Assembly: GCA_046757205.1 (NCBI GenBank)
Contig: JBHHXR010000039.1
Location: 1-18,249, forward strand
DNA length: 18,249 nucleotides
Source of the DNA: JBHHXR01 sp046757205
GTDB taxonomy: Bacteria > Pseudomonadota > Alphaproteobacteria > Rhodobacterales > Rhodobacteraceae
Direction of reading: 5' to 3'
This document shows, in pieces, positions 1 through 7,249 of the stretch. Every line of letters begins with the position of its first letter. Positions within the stretch are counted from its first letter, which is position 1. The notes below the pieces were generated by a model. It had not been told where the DNA came from, searched no databases, and saw nothing but the letters and a program-made list of their open reading frames with translations. Both the position numbers and the translations under genes were made by a program.

Positions 1-367
1 CGTTGCGGGGCCAGATACGGCCCCCCGGCCGCGGCGCTTTTTTGCGCGCCGCGCCCAGACCGATGGGAATGGAAATGCCGATACCCACCACCGTCGACGT
101 GACGGTCATGATGATGCTTTCGATCATGCCGTCGCGGATATCGGTGTAGCGCGAAAGGAAATCAGGGGACAAGAAGCCGAGAATGAATTGCCAGCCGCGC
201 ACCAGCCCCTCGCTGACCCGCGCCCAGTTCACCTCGATGGAGTTAAACGCCAGAATCAGGTAAACGACGCTGCCGACCAGCAAGCCCCATCGAAGTATCG
301 GGGCTTTGATAAAATGCGGTTTGCGCCATGGCGACCCAAGCCGTGCTTCAAGAGCTGAAGCATTCAT
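1..367 (-). CDS. phnE: Phosphonate-type ABC transporter permease PhnE, N-terminal part (cut by window edge)
   Basis: Inner-membrane permease of a PhnCDE-type importer. Only the first 122 codons are present; the gene runs off base 1. Reading the minus strand from 367 gives MNASALEARLG, then a first hydrophobic segment at about residues 27-40 (RWGLLVGSVVYLILAF). A periplasmic stretch with SPDFLSRYTD follows, then the start of the transport-domain helices (ESIIMTVTSTVVGIGISIP). The GLGAARKKAPRP segment fits the AARN-APRP region of PhnE permeases. The ATG overlaps the phnC stop as ATGA, which implies translational coupling. A GAGGA motif lies directly upstream inside the acidic tail codons of phnC. 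The family call rests on the fragment plus its neighbours phnC and phnD. Whether a second phnE copy follows, as in many clusters of this type, cannot be seen. Confidence 0.9.
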   Translation of the reverse strand, partial: MNASALEARLGSPWRKPHFIKAPILRWGLLVGSVVYLILAFNSIEVNWARVSEGLVRGWQFILGFLSPDFLSRYTDIRDGMIESIIMTVTSTVVGIGISIPIGLGAARKKAPRPGGRIWPRN

Positions 368-1146
368 TCCTCGTCCTCGTCTTCGACTTTCCTGATCGTC
401 GCCTTCCAGTCCTCCTCGCCGTAGATCGTGGTCAATACCTCTTCGGTCAGATCGTCGGGCGGGCCGTCGAACCTGATGGCGCCGCTCTCCAGCCCGATCA
501 CCCGCTGCACGAACATGAGCGCCAGCGCCACGTCGTGAATGTTGATGATCGCCGCCAGCTCGCGCTCCTCGCACAATTCGCAGATCAGCCGCATGATCTG
601 GCGCGAAGTCTTCGGGTCCAACGACGCCGTCGGCTCGTCAACCAAAAGCAGCAAGGGATCCTGGATCAGGGCGCGCGCAATGCCCACGCGCTGGCGCTGG
701 CCGCCGGACAATTCATCCGCCCGCTTGTCGGCGAATTCGAGCAGCCCGACCCGATCCAGCAGCCGGAACGCCTCGTCGATGTCCGACTGCGGATATTTTC
801 TCAGAAAACTGCGCCAGAAACCGACATAGCCGAGCCGGCCCGACAGCACGTTTTCCATCACCGTCAGGCGCTCCACCAGGGCGTATTCCTGAAAGATCAT
901 GCCCATCTTGCGGCGCGCGCGGCGAAGCCCGGACGAGCCAAGAACGGTAATGTTCTCGCCATTCAGCAAGGCCCGCCCCGAGGTCGGCTCCACCAGCCGG
1001 TTAATGCAGCGGATCAGCGTGCTCTTGCCGGCCCCCGAGGGGCCGATCAGCGCAACCACCTGGCCTTTGGGTATCTCCATGTCGACAGCGCGCAACGCCA
1101 TGTCACCCGTCGGGTAGGTCTTGGTCAGTTTTTCAAGTTGGATCAT
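364..1146 (-). CDS. phnC: Phosphonate-type ABC transporter ATP-binding protein PhnC
   Basis: ATPase subunit that powers the PhnDCE importer at the cytoplasmic face of the inner membrane. The 260-residue length is normal for PhnC. Visible motifs are Walker A GPSGAGKST (35-43), Q-loop Gln86 (MIFQEY), signature LSGGQRQRVGIARAL (146-160), Walker B LLLLVDEPTASLD (165-177) and H-loop His204 (INIHD). I start at the ATG ending at 1146 (MIQLEKL), not at an upstream ATG at 1209: AGGA lies four bases before it, and the extra 21 residues match nothing in the family. The C-terminus is a short acidic tail (EDEDEE) whose codons also hold the phnE ribosome site. The gene lies 63 bp after phnD, with a strong hairpin in that gap. 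The family is certain; the actual ligand (phosphonate, phosphite or phosphate ester) is not shown by this subunit. Confidence 0.95.
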   Translation of the reverse strand: MIQLEKLTKTYPTGDMALRAVDMEIPKGQVVALIGPSGAGKSTLIRCINRLVEPTSGRALLNGENITVLGSSGLRRARRKMGMIFQEYALVERLTVMENVLSGRLGYVGFWRSFLRKYPQSDIDEAFRLLDRVGLLEFADKRADELSGGQRQRVGIARALIQDPLLLLVDEPTASLDPKTSRQIMRLICELCEERELAAIINIHDVALALMFVQRVIGLESGAIRFDGPPDDLTEEVLTTIYGEEDWKATIRKVEDEDEE

Positions 1147-1175
1147 TATTTCCTGCCGACACGACGCAAGAGTGG

Positions 1176-1198
1176 GCCGCGGGCTGAACGCCCGCGGC
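1176..1198 (-). promoter_or_regulatory. Intercistronic hairpin between phnD and phnC
   Basis: Perfect 9-bp inverted repeat GCCGCGGGC / GCCCGCGGC around a 5-base loop. It begins 11 bases past the phnD stop and ends 29 bases before the phnC start. It has no T-run, so it is not a classical terminator. Such hairpins after a binding-protein gene often stabilise the upstream mRNA and reduce read-through, giving more binding protein than ATPase. That role is inferred here. Confidence 0.6.
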
Positions 1199-1209
1199 GA
1201 GCCGTGCAA

Positions 1210-2187
1210 TCAGTTGCAGGTGTACTTGATGCCGTTGGCGGCATCAATCTTGCGGATCACGTCCCAGAATTCCTTGTAGGTCATGTGAAGGAACTGGCCC
1301 TCATTGGACTTGGAGAATTCCTCCTCAAGGCTGGAGCCTTCCCATTCGAACGAGAAAAAGGCTTCCTCGATCTTGGCCTTGAGTTCCGGCTTCAAGTTAT
1401 AAACCACGCCGAAGCCGGTGGTCGGGAAAGTCTGCGACTTGTAGATCGAAACAACCTGCTCCGGCTTGATCACATCGCGTTTGATCATCCGGTGCATGAC
1501 CGAGTTGGCGATCGAGGCCGCTTTGTAGTCCTTGTTGGCAACGCCGAGGATCGAATTGTCATGCTTGCCGGAAAACGCCGGCTCGAAATCCCGCTCCGGT
1601 ATCATGTCGAAATCGGCTTTCAGAATCGCCGACGGCGCCTTGAAGCCCGAATTCGAGGTCGGCGAGGTAAAGGCAAGCTGCTTGCCCCTGATATCCTCGA
1701 CCTTTTCGATGCCGCTTCCGGGGTAGGTGATGATTTCCATCTCATACCCGAAATTGCCGTCCTTGGACGCCATGATGGTGAACGGGTTGAAGCCGGCGCA
1801 GTTCACCGCCAGCGGGTTGGAGCCGGTGTTGAACCCGGCGATGTGCAGACGGCCCGAGCGCATCGCCTCGATCTGCGCCGCGTTGCTCTGAACCGGGAAG
1901 AAGACAACTTTCTTACCCGTAACCGCTTCCATGTGATCAAGAAAATCACTCCATGCTGTCTTGTAGACGGCCGGGTCTTCCACCGGAGTGTAGGCAAAGA
2001 TCAGCGTGTCGGGATCAATAAGTTCGGCCGGATCGGTCGGTGTATCCGCCAAAAGGTCGCCATCCCGGTCGCAATAGCGCACGTCCAGCGTTCCGCGCGG
2101 GCAATCCTGCGCCTGGGCCGCGAACGCGCCAAGAGTGGCGACCGAAACCGTGGCCAGTGCGCTTAACAGTTTCATTTTCAGTTCCAT
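1210..2187 (-). CDS. phnD: Phosphonate/phosphite-type periplasmic substrate-binding protein PhnD
   Basis: Periplasmic ligand receptor of the PhnDCE importer. The 325-residue precursor has a signal peptide (KMKLL, a hydrophobic core, then AQA at 24-26; predicted cleavage A26-Q27). The mature part shows the family pattern: LIFAYTPVED (62-71), SGRLHIAGFNTGSNPLAV (111-128) and the anion-binding loop TSPTSNSGFKAPSAIL (174-189), equivalent to the S-T-S-G loop that grips the phosphonate group in PhnD proteins. Cysteines near the mature N-terminus (29, 39) and at the penultimate residue (324) could form a disulfide. The ATG at 2187 has GGGAGG five bases upstream; the in-frame ATG at codon 5 is too far from it. 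The gene stands 196 bp after the kinase gene and has a palindrome about 90 bp upstream, so it may have its own regulated promoter. Ligand specificity cannot be read from the sequence; no C-P bond-cleaving gene is in the window. Confidence 0.92.
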   Translation of the reverse strand: MELKMKLLSALATVSVATLGAFAAQAQDCPRGTLDVRYCDRDGDLLADTPTDPAELIDPDTLIFAYTPVEDPAVYKTAWSDFLDHMEAVTGKKVVFFPVQSNAAQIEAMRSGRLHIAGFNTGSNPLAVNCAGFNPFTIMASKDGNFGYEMEIITYPGSGIEKVEDIRGKQLAFTSPTSNSGFKAPSAILKADFDMIPERDFEPAFSGKHDNSILGVANKDYKAASIANSVMHRMIKRDVIKPEQVVSIYKSQTFPTTGFGVVYNLKPELKAKIEEAFFSFEWEGSSLEEEFSKSNEGQFLHMTYKEFWDVIRKIDAANGIKYTCN

Positions 2188-2273
2188 TTCTTCCTCCCAT
2201 CTTCCCGCGTTCCGGCACAGGCCCGGTGCGGTTTATTTCGGTGGGCTCACAGTAGCGAAGGAATTCTTTCAGG

Positions 2274-2303
2274 CAAGTCTTACTTGTAAGCATGCAAACA
2301 AGT
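2274..2303 (-). promoter_or_regulatory. Palindromic operator candidate upstream of phnD
   Basis: Dyad ACTTGT-N10-ACAAGT (2282-2303) with a GCATGC palindrome exactly at its centre, so 9 of 11 positions per half match. A further CAAGT half-site lies at 2274-2278, giving three CAAGT/ACTTG copies in 30 bases. It sits 87-116 bp upstream of the phnD ATG, where a promoter would be expected. CTTGT/ACAAG dyads are typical of GntR-family repressors, but no such regulator is encoded in the window. The assignment is inferred from symmetry and position only. Confidence 0.45.
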
Positions 2304-2383
2304 GCGGCGCCCGCGGCGACGGTCCCGGCCGCGATGCTCCGCTCCGTAGCCGATGCATTGCCGGCGCCTCCCTGACGCGCCGA

Positions 2384-3055
2384 TCAGTTGCCAAGCGTGG
2401 AAACGACGAATTCCGCCGGCACGCTGCCGGTCATCACCGTTTCGGCGTTCGGCAAGTCGTTTTCCCGGATCCTCGCGCTCCTGTCCGCCGCGCTCAGGCC
2501 GAAGCTGATCCAGCGCTGGTCCATGCGGCGGAGGATTTCCGCCATGGGCGCGTGCACCGTGACCGAGATGTCGAAATGCCGCCGCAGCGCCCGCCACGGA
2601 TCACGGTCGAGCAGAAGGTAGTTGCCTTCCACCAGCACGATCCGGCACGCCCGGGGAACGGCGCGGGCGGCGCCGCGCGCAATCTCTATGTCGCGGTCGA
2701 AGACGGGAACGAAAATCTCGTCCTCCTCGTTGCGTCGCAACCGGCACAGCATGGCAGCGAGCCCGCCGACGTCGAATGTCCCGGGCGAACCCTTGCGCGC
2801 CCGCATCCCCCGCGCCTTCAGAAGCGTATCGTCGAGGTGATAGCCGTCCATCGGCAATATCGCGGCCGTTCCCGGCTGCCTCTCCTCGATCAGCGCGCGC
2901 AGGGAATCGGCCGTGGTCGACTTGCCCGAACACGGGGCGCCGGCCAGCGCCACGAGCACCCGCGCACCGGGATCGCGGTGGAATATCAGGCCGGCCAGGT
3001 CCGCCAGCCCGATCGGAGCCGGGCCGGCCGGATCGCCTGGGGTTGTGCGGCTCAT
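2384..3055 (-). CDS. P-loop nucleoside/nucleotide kinase family protein (uridine kinase/FrcK-like)
   Basis: Small cytoplasmic kinase of the phosphoribulokinase/uridine-kinase fold, 223 residues, like the FrcK-type proteins encoded beside sugar ABC importers in rhizobia. Visible motifs are Walker A GAPCSGKST (39-47), the substrate-side loop MDGYHLDD (69-76), RKGSPGTFD (87-95) and VEGNYLLLDRDPW (142-154), all hallmarks of this family. The C-terminal lid region carries RRMDQRW and the arginines of DRSARIREND. The ATG at 3055 has GGAG six bases upstream and lies 33 bp after the stop of the EF-G-like gene, so the two are probably co-transcribed. Phosphoryl transfer to a sugar, nucleoside or pantothenate-like acceptor is expected from the fold; the acceptor is unknown. 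Its place directly before phnD suggests it might act on something that importer brings in, but the 196-bp gap leaves that open. Confidence 0.85.
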   Translation of the reverse strand: MSRTTPGDPAGPAPIGLADLAGLIFHRDPGARVLVALAGAPCSGKSTTADSLRALIEERQPGTAAILPMDGYHLDDTLLKARGMRARKGSPGTFDVGGLAAMLCRLRRNEEDEIFVPVFDRDIEIARGAARAVPRACRIVLVEGNYLLLDRDPWRALRRHFDISVTVHAPMAEILRRMDQRWISFGLSAADRSARIRENDLPNAETVMTGSVPAEFVVSTLGN

Positions 3056-3088
3056 CTACGGCTCCGCCGGTGCTGGCTCTCGGTTGGA

Positions 3089-5050
3089 TCAGGCCCCGGC
3101 CAGTTCCTGCAGCCTTGCCTCCGACACCTTTTCAGCCTCCTTGCCGTACAATTCCTCGTAGCGTTCAAACTCCGCCTCGAAATAGCCGACACCCTGGGTC
3201 ACGGACCGTATCTCGCCCACCAGCGCGTCCAGCGCGCTGCCGGGGACAGTGGCGCGAAACACGTCCCAGCCCTTGGCTTTCGGATCGCGGTCATAGCCCA
3301 GCACCTGCCCCCGGTGGGTCGAGATCAACTGACCGAGCGCACCGGTGAAGATCGAGGGAATGTGGATCTGGATCAGGTAGAACGGTTGCAGCAGCACCGG
3401 CACGCCCGACGCTAGCGCCTCCTTGACCCCCATCCGCCCGGCGATGCGGAACGCCATGTCGGAACTGTCCACCGAATGGTGCAGACCGTCATGGAGGTTG
3501 ACCGAGACATCGACCACCGGAAAACCCAGCGGCCCGCGTTCCATGGCGTCGCGGGCGCCGGCCTCGACCGCCGGGATATAGTTGCGGGGCACCGTTCCGC
3601 CCTTGACCGTATCGGAAAAGCTGAACCCGCTGCCGCGCCTGGCCGGCGCCACCAGCAGTTTCACGTCGGCGAATTGCCCGGCGCCGCCGCTCTGTTTCTT
3701 GTGGCGGTAATGGGTGTCGGACTTGCGGGTAATCGTTTCCCGGTAGGTCCCCGGCGGCACGACCTCGTGCACCTCTATGCCGAAGGTATCCGCCAGCCGC
3801 TGCTTGAGCACGCGCAGATGCAGCGTTCCCTGCGTCCCGGCCAGCGCCGCGCCGGTCTCCGGGTCCTGCCCCACGCTGAGCGACGGGTCGCTCTCGGCCA
3901 GGGTGGAAAGCGCCCCGGTCAGCTTCGCCGAATCGCGTTCGTTCACCGGTTCGAGAATACGGAACAGCATCGGCGGCAGCGGTTTGCACCAGTCCGGCGG
4001 GTCCAGAAGTTTCGACTCCGCACAGAGCCGCGGGGCGAACAGATGGTCGGATTTCACCGCGACCACGACCTGCCCCGCCTCGACCGAGCCAAGCGCACCG
4101 CTGCCGCCATCCGGTCCGGCCGCCGTGATCTGTCCGGCCGGCCGGCCGCCGATCGGCTTCGAGGGATCGATCGCCTGCAGCGCGCGCAGGTACACCGCCT
4201 TGCCGACATGCCGCTTGTGCGTGGCGTGAAAGGCCGCCGCGATGATCGGCGTGGAACTCGCGGTATCCGCCACCAGCCGGTCACGCAGCGCGGATGCATC
4301 CGGTGCCTCGTGCCGCAGGGCCTTCATCACCCGCACGATGCCGCTGCCGTGTCCGGCTGAACCGATCAGCGCCGGCATCGCCCGGTTTTCCTGGAGCACC
4401 CGGCTGCAGATCGAAAACACCGGTCCGTCGGCCGGCGTCCGGTCCTCGATGATTTCCTCCAGGAGCCAGTCGTCGTACTCGGACAGGCTTTCCAGCAGTT
4501 CGGCGCGCGCCTCCTCCTCGCGCTCCTTCACGTCGCCGGGGATTTCGATCAGCGCGGAATGCTCGCCTTCCCGGTATTTCCAGGCCCGTTCGGAGACCAG
4601 ATCGACGCTGCCGACGACGGTGCCTTCCTGCCGAATCGGGATCTGCCGCAGAACGATTGCGTGGTTTGCATAGTCCTGCAGCGCCGCCACGATGTCGCGC
4701 ACCCGGCCTTCGGCCTCGTCGATGCGGTTGATGAATATGATGGTCGGCGTTCCCGCGGCCTCGACCGCCCTCAGATAGGGCGCGGCCAGAACCGCCTGCG
4801 CCGGATCGGGCGCGACACAGATGACGGCGGCATCCGCCGCCGTCAGCGCGTCCAGGGCGGGTTGCAGAAAATCGATGGACCCGGGACAATCCAGCGCCGT
4901 CCAGCTCTCGTCGAGATGGCTGAACGGCGCGATCCTCATTTCGCCCGGCGGTGCGGCCGCGGGCGGCTTGCCCTCCAGCGCGCACATGCGGTCGACCAAT
5001 GTTGACTTGCCGGTATTCGATGCGCCCAGCACGGCAAAGCATCTCGCCAT
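3089..5050 (-). CDS. Divergent elongation factor G-like translational GTPase
   Basis: 653-residue EF-G homologue, shorter than the roughly 700 of canonical EF-G. The GTPase domain has G1 GASNTGKST (9-17), G3 DCPGSIDF (54-61), G4 NRID (108-111) and G5-like GSAGHGSG (230-237). Domain III (DPETGAALAGTQGTLHL, 396-412) and domain IV (HKKQSGGAGQFADV, 450-463; tip VNLHDGLHHSVDSSDMAF, 517-534) are well kept, followed by a domain V ending in FERYEELYGK. Three points are odd. The RGITI switch I motif is missing and the G1-G3 spacing is short. The catalytic His of the usual DTPGH is Ser58. NKxD has become NRID. It is therefore probably a specialised paralogue with weak or altered GTP hydrolysis, not the housekeeping fusA. 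The start at 5050 is set by GGGAGG six bases upstream; longer in-frame extensions lack support. It heads the gene set running into the kinase and perhaps phnDCE. Confidence 0.88.
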   Translation of the reverse strand: MARCFAVLGASNTGKSTLVDRMCALEGKPPAAAPPGEMRIAPFSHLDESWTALDCPGSIDFLQPALDALTAADAAVICVAPDPAQAVLAAPYLRAVEAAGTPTIIFINRIDEAEGRVRDIVAALQDYANHAIVLRQIPIRQEGTVVGSVDLVSERAWKYREGEHSALIEIPGDVKEREEEARAELLESLSEYDDWLLEEIIEDRTPADGPVFSICSRVLQENRAMPALIGSAGHGSGIVRVMKALRHEAPDASALRDRLVADTASSTPIIAAAFHATHKRHVGKAVYLRALQAIDPSKPIGGRPAGQITAAGPDGGSGALGSVEAGQVVVAVKSDHLFAPRLCAESKLLDPPDWCKPLPPMLFRILEPVNERDSAKLTGALSTLAESDPSLSVGQDPETGAALAGTQGTLHLRVLKQRLADTFGIEVHEVVPPGTYRETITRKSDTHYRHKKQSGGAGQFADVKLLVAPARRGSGFSFSDTVKGGTVPRNYIPAVEAGARDAMERGPLGFPVVDVSVNLHDGLHHSVDSSDMAFRIAGRMGVKEALASGVPVLLQPFYLIQIHIPSIFTGALGQLISTHRGQVLGYDRDPKAKGWDVFRATVPGSALDALVGEIRSVTQGVGYFEAEFERYEELYGKEAEKVSEARLQELAGA

Positions 5051-5159
5051 TGAATTCCTCCCGATTACCGGTCTCCGGTGTGCGACGCTCCGGCGGACTT
5101 GCGTGCCCGTCTGCTGCCGCTTTGTAAGACCGGCCATTGCCGGCTGGTCAGGCAATGTC

Positions 5160-5186
5160 CGGTTCGCCCCGGAACCGCTTTTTTTT
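5160..5186 (+). terminator. Orphan intrinsic terminator-like hairpin
   Basis: Stem CGGTTC (5160-5165) / GAACCG (5172-5177) with a six-base loop, one C, then eight T (5179-5186) on the plus strand. This is the form of a rho-independent terminator, yet no plus-strand gene ends upstream: the preceding DNA is the antisense of the EF-G-like gene. It may stop antisense transcription before glpD or end a small transcript. The stem is short, so the call is moderate. Confidence 0.4.
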
Positions 5187-5374
5187 GAACCGGGCGGAGT
5201 GCCCGGCCTTTCCCATATCATGTTGCATGATCCCTCCGACCGGGGCAAGAACATGGCAGGCAAAGATTTCGGTTTCTCCGACCGGGAACCTCAACCCTGC
5301 GCATCCCCCGCGAGCGCGCCGAACGGCCGACTGGCCGGTATCGGTGATTTTCAAATGAACACAATTGATACGAG

Positions 5375-5391
5375 TTTCGAACTGCTTTCGA
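5375..5391 (+). promoter_or_regulatory. Tandem TTTCGA repeat, possible DeoR/GlpR-type operator
   Basis: TTTCGA occurs at 5375-5380 and again at 5386-5391, exactly one helical turn (11 bp) apart, in an AT-richer patch about 190 bp upstream of glpD. DeoR-family regulators, including GlpR repressors of glycerol-3-phosphate genes, often recognise repeated TTCG-type half-sites. No regulator of this family is in the window. Spacing and location are seen; the binding protein is inferred. Confidence 0.3.
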
Positions 5392-5582
5392 GTTGAATTC
5401 TGTCTGAATGAGCATAATCTGCGTGCATGACCGGATCGCCCGCCCGATGACCGCCGACCTTTCCCGGACGCCGCCGCAGCGCGCAGAACTCTTGCGGCGG
5501 TCAAGTGCGACGCTGTCCCGCAGGCAAGCCGTGCGCCAAGGCGCTGAGGCACGGCCGTCCGCCGCCGCGGAGGCGCGACGGC

Positions 5583-7145
5583 ATGCCTAGGTCCAGAAAC
5601 GCAGCAGGCGGCGAATCATTCGACCTCGTGATCATCGGCGGCGGGGTCAACGGTTGCGGCATCGCCCGCGACGCGGCGGGGCGCGGGCTGCGAGTTTTGC
5701 TGTGCGAGATGGGCGATCTGGCGCAGGGCACTTCATCCTCGTCGACCAAGCTGTTTCACGGCGGCCTGCGATATCTCGAATACTACGAGTTCCGTCTGGT
5801 TCGCGAGGCGCTGATCGAGCGGGAAGTGCTGTTGCGGGCGATGCCGCACATCGCCTGGCCGCTGCGTTTCGTGCTGCCCTACGAAAAGGGACTGAGGCCG
5901 GCATGGATGGTGCGGCTGGGCCTTTTCATTTACGACCATCTGGGCGGCCGGAAAATCCTGCCCCCGACCCGCACGCTCGACCTGCGCTCCGATGCGGCCG
6001 GCGCGCCCTTGCGCGATGATCTGATCAAGGGGTTCGAATATTCCGACTGCTGGGTCGATGACGCCCGGCTGGTGGTCCTGAACGCACGCGACGCCGCGGC
6101 GCGCGGCGCCGAGATCCGCACCCGCACCCGGGTCGACGGCGCCAGGCGCGAGGGCGATCGCTGGAAAATCGCACTTGCCGGCACCGAGAGCGGGGAAACT
6201 TCGGAAGTCACCGCCCGAGGGCTGGTCAACGCTGGCGGCCCGTGGGTCAAGGACATCATCGAAAACCATATCCACCAGACGGTTTCCGACCGTATCCGTC
6301 TTGTGCGCGGCAGCCATATCGTGACGCGCGCGCTGTTCGACCACGGCCGGCCCTACATTTTCCAGCAACCCGACGGGCGGATCATCTTCGCCATCCCCTA
6401 CGAGACCGATTTCACGCTGATCGGCACCACCGAAATGGACCACGAAGGCGACCCGGCCGCGGCGCGGTGCACCGACGAGGAACGCGACTATCTCTGCGCC
6501 GCCGCCTCGATGTATTTCAAAAGACCGGTGACGCCGGGAGACGTGGTATGGCAATATTCCGGGGTTAGGCCGCTCTACGACGACGGTGCCTCATCGGCGA
6601 CGGCGGCGACCCGCGACTACGTGCTGAAGCTTTCCGGTGAAGCCGAGGGCGCGCCGCTTCTCAACATTTTCGGCGGCAAGATCACCACCTACCGGCGCCT
6701 CGCCGAGGCCGCGATGGCCAGGATCGGGCGGCGGCTGGGGAACACGCGGGCGGCCTGGACCGCTGGCGCGCCACTGCCGGGGGGAGGCTTCCCGCATGAC
6801 GGGTTCGACGCGCTGGCGGCCAGGCTGGCCGGCGACTTCGCCTTTCTCGACCCGGCCTGGGCGCGGCGGCTTGTCCGGGCTTACGGTACCGAGGCCGCCG
6901 GGATGCTCGACGGCGCCCGGTCCGGCGAGGACATGGGACGCTGCTTCGGCTTCAACCTGACCGAGCGCGAGGTCGGATGGATGATCGAGAAGGAATGGGC
7001 GCGCACTGCCGAAGACATCCTGTGGCGCCGCTCCAAGCTGGGGCTGCGGCTGACGGAAGAGGAGACCGCCGGGCTGGACGAATGGCTGAAGGCGCGCGCC
7101 GCTCCGGCGCAGCGGGCCAGCGCCCGCGAGGAACGGCGGATTTGA
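5583..7145 (+). CDS. glpD: FAD-dependent glycerol-3-phosphate dehydrogenase GlpD
   Basis: Membrane-associated flavoenzyme oxidising sn-glycerol 3-phosphate to dihydroxyacetone phosphate with electrons passed to quinone. At 520 residues it has normal length. Visible features are the FAD Rossmann motif IIGGGVNGCGIARDAAGRGL (17-36), the family block TSSSSTKLFHGGLRYLEYYE (50-69), VNAGGPWV (215-222), the core segment IPYETDFTLIGTTEMDHEGD (271-290), SGVRPLYDD (326-334) and the C-terminal FAD contact GGKITTYRRLAE (364-375). A helical C-terminal cap follows. The ATG at 5583 is chosen because GGAGG lies nine bases before it and the Rossmann motif begins about 18 residues later; a 26-residue upstream extension is low-complexity Arg/Pro. 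It is transcribed away from the EF-G-like gene and converges with the acyltransferase. No glycerol facilitator or kinase gene is adjacent, so its G3P source lies elsewhere. Confidence 0.95.
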   Translation: MPRSRNAAGGESFDLVIIGGGVNGCGIARDAAGRGLRVLLCEMGDLAQGTSSSSTKLFHGGLRYLEYYEFRLVREALIEREVLLRAMPHIAWPLRFVLPYEKGLRPAWMVRLGLFIYDHLGGRKILPPTRTLDLRSDAAGAPLRDDLIKGFEYSDCWVDDARLVVLNARDAAARGAEIRTRTRVDGARREGDRWKIALAGTESGETSEVTARGLVNAGGPWVKDIIENHIHQTVSDRIRLVRGSHIVTRALFDHGRPYIFQQPDGRIIFAIPYETDFTLIGTTEMDHEGDPAAARCTDEERDYLCAAASMYFKRPVTPGDVVWQYSGVRPLYDDGASSATAATRDYVLKLSGEAEGAPLLNIFGGKITTYRRLAEAAMARIGRRLGNTRAAWTAGAPLPGGGFPHDGFDALAARLAGDFAFLDPAWARRLVRAYGTEAAGMLDGARSGEDMGRCFGFNLTEREVGWMIEKEWARTAEDILWRRSKLGLRLTEEETAGLDEWLKARAAPAQRASAREERRI

Positions 7146-7184
7146 GGCGGCATGGCGAAATCCTCCCGAAAATACGAAAGGGGA

Positions 7185-7244
7185 CTGTCTGGCGGAGCCG
7201 ACAGAACCTGCTTCGATGGAATCCGGGAACGACGGCGCCCGTCG
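7185..7244. terminator. Hairpin pair between convergent glpD and acyltransferase genes
   Basis: Two stem-loops fill the 104-bp convergent gap. The first is CTGTC-t-GGC / GCC-GACAG (7185-7204, three-base loop). The second is CGACGG / CCGTCG (7230-7244, three-base loop), six bases beyond the acyltransferase stop. Neither has a T-run, so factor-independent termination is uncertain. Position at the 3' ends of two converging genes suggests transcript-end structures. Confidence 0.35.
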
Positions 7245-7249
7245 CTCGT

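Larger units (their letters stand above)
5051..5582. other. Divergent intergenic region between EF-G-like gene and glpD
   Basis: 532 bp without a credible gene; short open frames exist on both strands but lack ribosome sites or recognisable protein sequence. It must hold the minus-strand promoter for the EF-G-like gene and the plus-strand promoter for glpD. Structures seen are a plus-strand hairpin with T8 (5160-5186), a perfect CCGGGC/GCCCGG hairpin (5190-5206), two TTTCGA copies 11 bp apart (5375-5391), and a CATAAT (5413-5418) that resembles a -10 box but has no good -35 partner. Confidence 0.6.

Noticed and set aside
328..2166. Long plus-strand open frame over phnC and phnD (612 codons)
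   Set aside because: Antisense shadow of two clearly recognised genes; the protein is Arg/Gln/His-rich with no family motif, as expected from GC-rich codon structure. The same applies to long antisense frames at 2135-3415, 8537-9949, 10682-12388, 12153-13619, 15100-16071 and 16873-18195.
2312..2333. CGCGGC/GCCGCG inverted repeat after the kinase stop as a terminator
   Set aside because: Ten-base loop, short GC-only arms and no T-run on the minus strand; too weak to separate the kinase from phnD on this evidence.
5148..5552. Minus-strand 134-codon frame and smaller frames in the EF-G/glpD spacer
   Set aside because: No ribosome site, Arg/Gly/Ala-rich low-information translations and no conserved motif; consistent with non-coding GC-rich DNA.
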